Positions 1 through 6,226 of a stretch of 19,158 nt of DNA are shown here, piece after piece; position 1 is the stretch's first letter, and every line of letters starts with the position of its first letter. This DNA comes from Pontiellaceae bacterium (lineage in GTDB: Bacteria > Verrucomicrobiota > Kiritimatiellia > Kiritimatiellales > Tichowtungiaceae). Made by a program: the position numbers and the translations under genes. The stretch spans positions 1-19,158 of the forward strand of contig JAOZMR010000018.1 of assembly GCA_029934215.1 (NCBI GenBank), in the 5' to 3' direction. Under the pieces are notes generated by a model. It had not been told where the DNA came from. It saw only the letters and a list, made by a program, of their open reading frames with translations, and ran no database searches.

Positions 1-222
1 ATTTTTCACAAGACCCAGCGCATAGTCGGCAGCCAGCTCAAAGAGCGAAGGTGTTTGATAGGCAAACCGATTCTGCGGACGACTCAGCGCGGAAAGAAGC
101 AGGCCTTCATCACGTACGCCGGAAAGCCCACCAAACAAAGCGAGCATTTCCAAATGAAAGGCATACACATCTTCCGCATCAATCCAGATCGGTTCGGGCT
201 CTTCATTAATAAGCACGGGCAT
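1..222 (-). CDS. Doc/Fic-type death-on-curing toxin, N-terminal part (cut by window edge)
   Basis: This gene is read leftward from the ATG at 222-220 and is still open at base 1, so 74 residues are visible. The translation begins MPVLINEEPEPIWIDAEDVY and contains GVRDEGLLLSALSRPQNRFAY followed at residues 62-74 by LAADYALGLVKN. That is the usual N-terminal half of Doc-like proteins (COG3654). The diagnostic Fic motif HPFxDGNKR normally follows directly and would lie outside the window. Family members modify a target protein by phosphorylation or AMPylation, classically EF-Tu for P1 Doc. The gene overlaps the 3' end of purF by 17 bp in another frame, suggesting translational coupling. No antitoxin gene precedes it, since purF fills that position. 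Whether it is active cannot be told here. Confidence 0.8.
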   Translation of the reverse strand, partial: MPVLINEEPEPIWIDAEDVYAFHLEMLALFGGLSGVRDEGLLLSALSRPQNRFAYQTPSLFELAADYALGLVKN

Positions 223-2089
223 CTACGTCGTCCATAAAATTGATGAATGAGCGGTTAACGACGCGGTTGCCGCCGGGTGTCGGGTAGTTGCCAGAAAAAT
301 ACCAATCACCGAGATGATTCGGGCATGCAGCATGTAGCCCTTCGAGATTTTGATAGATCACCTCGAACTCCGCCTTTAAATCGGGCGGGCGTAGTATCGC
401 GGCTATCTTGGTTTCTACCTCGCCCTGCTTGAAGAGCTTAAAGATCGGCTTTACCTCATTTTTTACCTCTTCGCGCGGAAGCTTCATGCTGGCTTTGCAT
501 TTTTTATATACATCCGTGAGCACCGCTTCGCGTCCGGTTTCTTTGATGAGTGCAATGGCCGCTTGAAATGCGACAAAATCTTTCGCTTTAGACATATCAA
601 TGCCATAGCAGTCGGGGTAGCGGATTTCCGGCGCGGAAGAAACTATGACGATTTTTTTGGGGTTTAAGCGGTCGAGAATGCGCAGGATGCTTTCGCGAAG
701 CGTGGTTCCGCGTACGATGGAGTCGTCGAGCACGACGAGCGTGTCCTGCGGCTTCACCACGCCGTACGTCGTGTCGTAGACCATCGAAACCAGTTCCGTA
801 CGGTCTGCATCGGCGGTGATGAAGGTGCGCAGTTTCGCATCCTTGGTCATGATTTTTTCGGTACGCGGTTTGTATTTGATCAATTCACAGATTCGTTCTG
901 GCGACAAACAGCGCTCTGTTTGGATGTGATGTTGCGCACGCTCGGCGACATACGCCTCCACCCCTTCGATCAGCCCCATGAACGCGGTTTCTGCAGTATT
1001 GGGTATGTAGGAAAACACGGTGTTATCGAGATCATAGTCGATCGCTTTAAGCACCGGCTCTGTGAGCTGACGCCCCAGCTGTTTGCGCTCCTCGTAAATA
1101 TCTTTGTCGGTTCCTCGCGAAAAATAGATCCGCTCGAACGAACAGGGCGCCACCGTAGTCACCTCAGAAATCTGCTTGTGAAGAATCTCGCCATTTTTAC
1201 GAACCACTAATGCGTGGCCTGGCTTAATCTCCTGCACAGAATCGACCGGCACATTGAACGCCGTCTGGATGGCTGGACGCTCGGATGCCACCACAACAAA
1301 TTCGTCGTCCTGGTAGAAAAAACCTGGGCGAATTCCACAAGAATCGCGCATCACGAAAAGATCGCCATTCCCCACCATTCCCGCCATCGTATAGCCGCCG
1401 TCGAAATTTTTGACAGAGCGTTTCAATACAGTGAGTATATCAAGATTCTGCTCAATTTTCTTAGAAATCTCCTGGCGATCGAGTCCCTCTTTTCGGTATA
1501 TACGAAACAAACGATCGTTCTCTTCGTCGAGGAAATGGCCAATCTTCTCCATCACCATCACCGTGTCTTTTTCGCTTCTCGGGTGCTGACCAAGCTCAAC
1601 GAGTGTATCGAAAAGCTGGTCATTATTCGTCAGATTAAAATTCCCAGCTAGCACCAAATTTCTGCTTTTCCAATTTCGGTGCCTCAAGAACGGGTGGCAA
1701 TAATTGATGCCTCCCCGCCCGCGTGTTCCGTAGCGCAGATGCCCCAACAAAATCTCGCCCGCAAACTTTGCATTCCGCTTCAGCCACTCCGGATCGTCAA
1801 GATGTTCTTCGCTCTCAGCCAACCCAGAAAGCATATGTTGGTGCACGCTAGAAATCGGATCCTTATCTGCCGAACGCGACCGAAAAATAAACGGCTTACC
1901 CGGCTCGGTCTCTTGCTTCATCACGACCGCGCCGGCTCCGTCTTGCCCTCGATTATGCTGCTTCTCCATCAGCAAATAGAGGCGATTAATTGCAAAATAC
2001 GGCGACCCGTATTTTTCGACATAATACTCAAACGGCTTCAAAAGCCGAATCGCGGCAATCCCACACTCATGACCAATCCAATCACTCAT
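206..2089 (-). CDS. purF: Amidophosphoribosyltransferase, long (about 627-residue) form
   Basis: This enzyme transfers glutamine-derived ammonia to PRPP to give phosphoribosylamine, the first step of purine synthesis. The N-terminal Ntn-hydrolase domain has its nucleophile at Cys9 (GHECGIAA), after an eight-residue propeptide that would need removal. RGQDGAG is at 47-53 and GHLRYGTRG at 116-124. The C-terminal phosphoribosyltransferase domain carries the PRPP loop VVLDDSIVRGTT at 452-463 and RYPDCYGIDMS at 490-500. At 627 residues it is over 100 longer than the E. coli or Bacillus enzymes. From memory it resembles the long second PurF type of Bacteroidota, which also begins with HECG and a LLKPxEYY segment. 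An AAGGAG-like ribosome site lies about 10 nt before the ATG. A paralogue of standard length may exist elsewhere, so this one may be specialised. Confidence 0.9.
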   Translation of the reverse strand: MSDWIGHECGIAAIRLLKPFEYYVEKYGSPYFAINRLYLLMEKQHNRGQDGAGAVVMKQETEPGKPFIFRSRSADKDPISSVHQHMLSGLAESEEHLDDPEWLKRNAKFAGEILLGHLRYGTRGRGGINYCHPFLRHRNWKSRNLVLAGNFNLTNNDQLFDTLVELGQHPRSEKDTVMVMEKIGHFLDEENDRLFRIYRKEGLDRQEISKKIEQNLDILTVLKRSVKNFDGGYTMAGMVGNGDLFVMRDSCGIRPGFFYQDDEFVVVASERPAIQTAFNVPVDSVQEIKPGHALVVRKNGEILHKQISEVTTVAPCSFERIYFSRGTDKDIYEERKQLGRQLTEPVLKAIDYDLDNTVFSYIPNTAETAFMGLIEGVEAYVAERAQHHIQTERCLSPERICELIKYKPRTEKIMTKDAKLRTFITADADRTELVSMVYDTTYGVVKPQDTLVVLDDSIVRGTTLRESILRILDRLNPKKIVIVSSAPEIRYPDCYGIDMSKAKDFVAFQAAIALIKETGREAVLTDVYKKCKASMKLPREEVKNEVKPIFKLFKQGEVETKIAAILRPPDLKAEFEVIYQNLEGLHAACPNHLGDWYFSGNYPTPGGNRVVNRSFINFMDDVDARAY

Positions 2090-2132
2090 CCCATACTCTC
2101 CTTCGTTCCGGACAAATTTAAAGCGCGCATCC

Positions 2133-2158
2133 TTGCACCAAGACCTTCCTTGGTCAAG
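2133..2158. promoter_or_regulatory. Imperfect inverted repeat between purF and rluD
   Basis: The arms ACCAAG (2137-2142) and CTTGGT (2149-2154) are separated by six bases. They extend outward to TTG and CAA with one bulged base. The repeat lies in the 125-bp divergent purF/rluD intergenic region, so it could be an operator or a leader hairpin. No known binding site is recognised and it may be chance. Confidence 0.25.
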
Positions 2159-2214
2159 AGAATGAAACAGAAGAAAGCTTGAAACTCGGGCACCTCCTCC
2201 CGTTTAATAGACGC

Positions 2215-3141
2215 ATGAGCACAAAACAATCCAGCGTATCCACACCGACAAAACCAGCACAGCGTTTGGATATCTGGCTAGCAGAAACCCAACCAGAGCA
2301 CTCACGTGCGCGGTGGCAATCCCTCATACAACAAGGAAACGTCACCGTCAACGGCAACTCCGTGAAACGGAATCACAAACTGCGAGCGAGCGACCGCGTG
2401 GCATGGACTCTTCCAGCCCCGACGTCCACAGAAGTGCAACCTGAAGATATCCCGCTCGACATTCTACACGAAGACGCGCACATCATTGCAATCAACAAAC
2501 CCGCAGGTCTCGTCGTGCATCCAGCACCCGGCAACGAAAACGGAACACTCGTCAACGCCCTACTGCACCACTGCGACGATCTAGCAGGAATCGGCGGCGA
2601 AATCCGGCCAGGCATCGTCCATCGGCTCGACAAAGATACCAGCGGCGTAATCATCGTCGCAAAAACAGACCCCGCCCTAACCGAGCTATCTCGCCAATTC
2701 AAGGCCCGAGAAACCAAAAAAGAATACCAGGCCATCACACACGGCATTCCCAGCCAACCCAGCGGGCGCATAGAAACAACAATCGGGCGACACCCGATAC
2801 ACCGCAAGAAAATGGCGGCAGAAGTGCGCACAGGTCGGCATGCCGTATCAAACTACGAGATCACAGAAGCCTTCGAGCGAGCCGCACTTCTACGCATACG
2901 AATAGAGACCGGGCGAACCCACCAGATCCGCGTACACATGGCGCACATCAAACACCCCATAATTGGCGACAAGCTCTACGGACGCACGCACGCAAACGCA
3001 ATCAAAGCCGACCGTCAAATGCTCCACGCCGCAAAGCTCACCGTTGTCCACCCCAGCACCGGCGAACCGATACATTTCTCAGCACCAGTACCCCTCGACA
3101 TGTTAACCCTTCTTTCCTCTCTTCGGAAAAACATTCTATAA
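2215..3141 (+). CDS. rluD: RluA/RluD-family 23S rRNA pseudouridine synthase
   Basis: The enzyme isomerises specific uridines to pseudouridine, for RluD in helix 69 of 23S rRNA. From the ATG at 2215 it is 308 residues. An S4-like RNA-binding domain (about 16-65, with LIQQGNVTVNG) is followed by the catalytic domain. This carries INKPAGLVVHP (93-103), the signature HRLDKDTSG (136-144, catalytic Asp139), and TGRTHQIRVHM then GDKLYG further on. An in-frame TTG at 2179 would add 12 residues with no better ribosome site, so I prefer the ATG, although neither has a clear Shine-Dalgarno. The domain order and length fit RluD, but assignment among RluD, RluC and RluA paralogues by eye is tentative. Codons here favour C and A at third positions, unlike the leftward genes, but no transfer is implied. 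Confidence 0.88.
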   Translation: MSTKQSSVSTPTKPAQRLDIWLAETQPEHSRARWQSLIQQGNVTVNGNSVKRNHKLRASDRVAWTLPAPTSTEVQPEDIPLDILHEDAHIIAINKPAGLVVHPAPGNENGTLVNALLHHCDDLAGIGGEIRPGIVHRLDKDTSGVIIVAKTDPALTELSRQFKARETKKEYQAITHGIPSQPSGRIETTIGRHPIHRKKMAAEVRTGRHAVSNYEITEAFERAALLRIRIETGRTHQIRVHMAHIKHPIIGDKLYGRTHANAIKADRQMLHAAKLTVVHPSTGEPIHFSAPVPLDMLTLLSSLRKNIL

Positions 3142-3186
3142 AATCCGAGAGGCCTTTCCGGTTGAAGATTTCCAAATGCCGATTAT

Positions 3187-3212
3187 AAAAAAAAGGATTC
3201 CAACCCTTGGAA
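3187..3212 (-). terminator. Possible nadB terminator using the TTCCAA palindrome as stem
   Basis: Read leftward, the palindrome at 3212-3198 (6-bp arms, 3-nt loop) is followed after three bases by eight consecutive T (complement of A3187-3194). This is about 80 nt beyond the nadB stop. The stem is short, so termination is plausible but weak. The same 15-mer occurs elsewhere without a T-tract, so this role may be local. Confidence 0.4.
3198..3212. repeat. TTCCAAnnnTTGGAA site 1 (centre CCC), intergenic
   Basis: Exact 15-bp palindrome between the converging rluD and nadB genes. See the finding on the motif family. Confidence 0.85.
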
Positions 3213-3292
3213 AAACCTGATTCTATTTTTATCTGTTTTTTTGTGGCAAAACACTCCACTCGGCTGTTCATCGAACTCCCTCAAGCAAAAAC

Positions 3293-4900
3293 CTACAGTG
3301 AGCCGCCTGGCTTGTCTTGAATGATGGTGTGCTCGGCCTGGGTGTTTTTTTGGGACCAGTCTTCGTTGTAGTGAAGCCCTCGACTCTCTTTGCGCTGCTG
3401 GGCGCACCGGATGATCAGTTCGGCGACAGCTGCGAGATTGCGGAGTTCGATTAGGTCCGCTGTCACGAGGTAGTCTCGATAGTAGCTCGCTACCTCTTCA
3501 CGTATGGTGCGAATGCGCCGCCGTGCACGCGCTAAGCGACGATCGGATCGGACAATTCCTACGTAGTCCCACATGACCGAGCGCACTTCGTTCCAATCGT
3601 GCTCAACTACGACCGCCTCATCGCTCGAAACCGCTTCCCCGCATTCCCAGCGGGGAATGGAGATCCCTTCGACCGGATTGTTTTTCCAAACCTTGGAAAC
3701 GGCCTCGGCGCAACGGGCGCCGCAAACTGCGGCCTCAAGCAGGGAGTTGCTGGCGAGTCGATTTGCTCCGTGTAGTCCGGTGCTGGCGACTTCGCCGATG
3801 GCGTACAGCCCATCCATTGCGGTGCATCCGTTGACCTCGGCAACCACGCCGCCGCATGAGTAGTGCGCGGCTGGCACCACCGGAACGGGCGTGAGCGCCA
3901 TATCAAAACCAAAATTGAGGCACATGCCGTAGAGTGTTGGAAAGCGGGTTTGCAGAAAGTCGGATTCGCGATGAGAGATATCGATGTACACAAATGGATC
4001 GCCGTGGCGTTTCATGACCGAGTCAATGGCCCGGGCGGTAATGTCGCGCGGAGCGAGCGCGCCGCGTTCATCGAAATCGTATACAAATTCATGCCCGCGG
4101 CGATCGATCAAACGGGCGCCTTCTCCACGAACCGCCTCAGAAATCAGAAACGATCCAGCGGAAGGATGATACAAACAGGTCGGATGAAATTGAACCATTT
4201 CCATGTCGCGCACCGGAAGCCCCGCCCGCCACGCCATTGCCACTCCGTCGCCTGTGGCAACATCTGGATTCGATGTATAGAGATACACCTTGCCCAGTCC
4301 GCCCGTTGCCAAAACGGTGACCGGCGAGCGAACGGTCAGAATTTCGCTGACGGGTTTATCAAGAAAGTAGCAACCGATGCATCGATTTTCGCCGGACAAA
4401 CCAATCCACCCCGTGGTTACCACATCAATCGCCAACCAATTTTCAGCGACCGTTATGTTTGACTCGGCTTTTGCGCTAGCGAGCAGCTTCTCGATCAGCT
4501 CCTTACCCGTGATGTCACCCGCGTGAAGAACCCGCCTGCGTGAATGACCTCCTTCCTGCCCAAGATCGTATTCGTTTGGTCTATTTTCCCGATGCTCAAA
4601 ACGAACCCCAGCGGCTTCGAGCTCGGCGATCTGTTCGGGTCCGCCCTCGATTATGGCTCGCACAGCGGACTCGTCGCTCAATCCGCCGCCCGTTTGAAGC
4701 GTATCTTGGATATGCTCATCCATCGAATCGGTCGGATCCATTACGCAAGAAATCCCGCCCTGCGCATAGCGAGTATTTGCCTCATCACTCGCCCCCTTAC
4801 AAACCAGAAGCACCTGCCCATGTGCGCTCAGGCGCAACGCTGCGGTTAGCCCGGCCAGCCCGCTTCCGATAATTAAAAAATCTGTATCTCGTGTTTGCAT
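3293..4900 (-). CDS. nadB: L-aspartate oxidase
   Basis: This flavoenzyme oxidises L-aspartate to iminoaspartate, which NadA condenses to quinolinate for NAD synthesis. It is 535 residues from the ATG at 4900. The FAD dinucleotide-binding loop GSGLAGL is at 12-18. Next come ANTRYAQGGI, GGHSRRRVLHAGDITG, QFHPTCLYHP and SEAVRGEGARLID, with GLHGANRLASNSLLEA near the C-terminal end of the flavin domain, then a helical C-terminal domain. These are typical of NadB and separate it from succinate dehydrogenase flavoprotein. An in-frame TTG at 4909 would add three residues but lies inside a TTCCAAnnnTTGGAA palindrome, so I chose the ATG. No good ribosome site is visible. nadA and nadC are not adjacent. 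Palindrome sites lie at both ends of the gene and one lies inside it (3684-3698). Confidence 0.94.
   Translation of the reverse strand: MQTRDTDFLIIGSGLAGLTAALRLSAHGQVLLVCKGASDEANTRYAQGGISCVMDPTDSMDEHIQDTLQTGGGLSDESAVRAIIEGGPEQIAELEAAGVRFEHRENRPNEYDLGQEGGHSRRRVLHAGDITGKELIEKLLASAKAESNITVAENWLAIDVVTTGWIGLSGENRCIGCYFLDKPVSEILTVRSPVTVLATGGLGKVYLYTSNPDVATGDGVAMAWRAGLPVRDMEMVQFHPTCLYHPSAGSFLISEAVRGEGARLIDRRGHEFVYDFDERGALAPRDITARAIDSVMKRHGDPFVYIDISHRESDFLQTRFPTLYGMCLNFGFDMALTPVPVVPAAHYSCGGVVAEVNGCTAMDGLYAIGEVASTGLHGANRLASNSLLEAAVCGARCAEAVSKVWKNNPVEGISIPRWECGEAVSSDEAVVVEHDWNEVRSVMWDYVGIVRSDRRLARARRRIRTIREEVASYYRDYLVTADLIELRNLAAVAELIIRCAQQRKESRGLHYNEDWSQKNTQAEHTIIQDKPGGSL
3684..3698. repeat. TTCCAAnnnTTGGAA site 2 (centre ACC), inside nadB
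   Basis: Exact palindrome within the nadB coding sequence, encoding VSKVWK on the minus strand. Confidence 0.85.
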
Positions 4901-4903
4901 AGG

Positions 4904-4918
4904 TTCCAAGGGTTGGAA
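4904..4918. repeat. TTCCAAnnnTTGGAA site 3 (centre GGG), abutting the nadB start
   Basis: Exact palindrome three bases upstream of the nadB ATG, where a ribosome-binding site would normally sit. It reads CCC at the centre on the minus strand. Confidence 0.85.
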
Positions 4919-4946
4919 AAACGAAAAACAGACAGTACCATACTTC

Positions 4947-4961
4947 TTCCAAACATTGGAA
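4947..4961. repeat. TTCCAAnnnTTGGAA site 4 (centre ACA), nadB/fabI divergent region
   Basis: Exact palindrome 43 bp centre-to-centre from site 3, close to four helical turns. The two sites could therefore be bound on one face of the DNA. Confidence 0.85.
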
Positions 4962-5034
4962 CAGTGGAATGTTAGAAGATTTGGACACCTCTAAAAAATG
5001 CGTCCACAAAAACACCAATCGAGGGGCTTTTCGT

Positions 5035-5066
5035 AGAATAATGTTTTTATTCTGCCCAGAGTCTGG
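5035..5066. promoter_or_regulatory. Two small inverted repeats in the fabI leader
   Basis: AGAATAA and TTATTCT (5035-5053, 5-nt spacer) are followed by CCAGA-G-TCTGG (5056-5066). A -10-like TAGAAT starts at 5034 but no -35 partner is evident at the right spacing. Function is unknown; they may be leader hairpins or an operator. Confidence 0.3.
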
Positions 5067-5108
5067 CAGGGTCTCACTTTTGCACACAACTGAACAGAGG
5101 AATACAGC

Positions 5109-5981
5109 ATGATCAAAAAAGATGGAACCTATGTGGTGATGGGCTTGCTCAACACCGACTCGATTGCATACGCAACGGGCAAAAAAATTGAAGAGCTCGG
5201 CGGCAACGTCATCTACACCGTCCAAAGCGAACGAATGAAAAAAGTGTTTTTCGACCGAGGCTGCCCAGATCTCCCAAAAGAAACCAAAGATGCGATGACC
5301 ATCAAATATTGCGACGTCACCAGCGAAGATGAAGTTCGCAATCTGTTCAACGACATCGGCGACATCGACGGTCTCGTCCACTCCATCGCCTTTGCTAATC
5401 CGAAAACCTGCCTCGGCAACCAGATGCACACCAGCTCCTTCGAAGACGTAAAACTCGGCTTCCACATCAGCTGCGTCTCCCTCTCCACCGTAGCACAATA
5501 CGCACAAGAACATATGCCAAACGGCGGATCGATTGTCACCATCTCCTTCGCATCCCAGCTCGCCTTCCCATTCTACAACTGGATGGGCGTAAACAAAGCC
5601 GCGCTCGAAGCACTCGTTCGCGCACTCGCCCGTGAACTGGGTCGCGAACACGTACGCGTCAACGCCATCTCTGCCGGACCGCTCGCAACCAAAGCTGCCA
5701 AATCGATCCCCCACTTTGCGCACTTAGCGCAAACATGGAAACGCATCAGCCCGCTTCCATGGGATGCGGTGAACGACAAAGGTGAAGTCGCAAAATCCGT
5801 CATCTTTCTACTCGGCGACTACTCCACAAAAATCACTGGACAAACCCTCTACGTCGACGGCGGCGCATCCGTTGTTGGAGGCGAACTACTCAAGCACGAA
5901 AAGCCACTAAAAACCATGCCCATGAAAAAGAAAGAAGCACGCGAACGCCTGAAACGCATGCAAGCGCGCCAAAACAAATAG
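5109..5981 (+). CDS. fabI: Enoyl-[acyl-carrier-protein] reductase (NADH), InhA-like active site
   Basis: The enzyme reduces trans-2-enoyl-ACP to acyl-ACP in the last step of fatty acid elongation. It is a short-chain dehydrogenase fold of 290 residues. The cofactor loop GLLNTDSIAYA is at 12-22 and the active-site pair is Tyr156 and Lys163 (YNWMGVNK). NAISAGPLATKAA and the C-terminal GQTLYVDGGASV complete the signature. E. coli FabI has a second tyrosine ten residues before Tyr156; here the matching position is Phe147, nine residues before, as in mycobacterial InhA, and the YNWM string is also InhA-like. A basic tail (about 262-290, with KKKEARERLKRMQARQ) extends past the usual end. An AGAGGA ribosome site lies about eight bases before the ATG. 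Monocistronic by layout. Confidence 0.93.
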   Translation: MIKKDGTYVVMGLLNTDSIAYATGKKIEELGGNVIYTVQSERMKKVFFDRGCPDLPKETKDAMTIKYCDVTSEDEVRNLFNDIGDIDGLVHSIAFANPKTCLGNQMHTSSFEDVKLGFHISCVSLSTVAQYAQEHMPNGGSIVTISFASQLAFPFYNWMGVNKAALEALVRALARELGREHVRVNAISAGPLATKAAKSIPHFAHLAQTWKRISPLPWDAVNDKGEVAKSVIFLLGDYSTKITGQTLYVDGGASVVGGELLKHEKPLKTMPMKKKEARERLKRMQARQNK

Positions 5982-6078
5982 AAAAAACACGAATCAGAAA
6001 CCCCTTGCGGGGCAAAACCAGAAATGAGGCGTTTTGTATGCGGGCTGGTTCGTAGCAAGATTTCCCGCCAAGCCAGTG

Positions 6079-6150
6079 AAACACTCTGCTCATATGTCAC
6101 GCATATGCTCACGATCGTGAGCATATGCGTGACATATGAGCAGAGTGTTT
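6079..6150. repeat. 72-bp perfect palindrome without spacer
   Basis: Each base from 6079 to 6114 pairs with its mirror from 6115 to 6150, with the centre at ACGA|TCGT. The arms contain CATATG twice each. It lies between the converging ends of fabI and the DUF4914-type gene. An RNA copy would form a 34-bp stem with a GATC loop; DNA could extrude a cruciform. Confidence 0.97.
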
Positions 6151-6152
6151 TT
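6079..6152 (+). terminator. Candidate fabI terminator formed by the long palindrome
   Basis: On the plus strand the palindrome is followed directly by T at 6148-6152, about 100 nt after the fabI stop. The arms are far longer than in a typical intrinsic terminator, so termination may be only one role. Confidence 0.45.
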
Positions 6153-6162
6153 GTGTTCCTGT

Positions 6163-6204
6163 AAAAAAAAGCTCGACTTGCACAGGTGTGCAGGTCGAGC
6201 TTTT
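6163..6204 (-). terminator. Strong rho-independent terminator of the DUF4914-type gene
   Basis: The arms at 6167-6184 and 6187-6204 pair along 18 positions with one G-T pair. On the minus strand eight T follow (complement of A6163-6170). It lies 22 bp beyond the stop of the leftward gene. The plus side has only TTTT, so it may act weakly both ways. Confidence 0.85.
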
Positions 6205-6226
6205 CGGGGTTAGTTGCTGTTGCGTG

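Noticed and set aside
4797..5723. A 308-codon open frame antisense to fabI
   Set aside because: fabI has all catalytic motifs and a ribosome site; the antisense frame crosses the nadB start and palindromes and has no domain character.
5998..6016. CCCC-TTGC-GGGG stem just after fabI as its terminator
   Set aside because: Only four pairs and no T-tract follow; the later palindrome with TTTTT is a better candidate.
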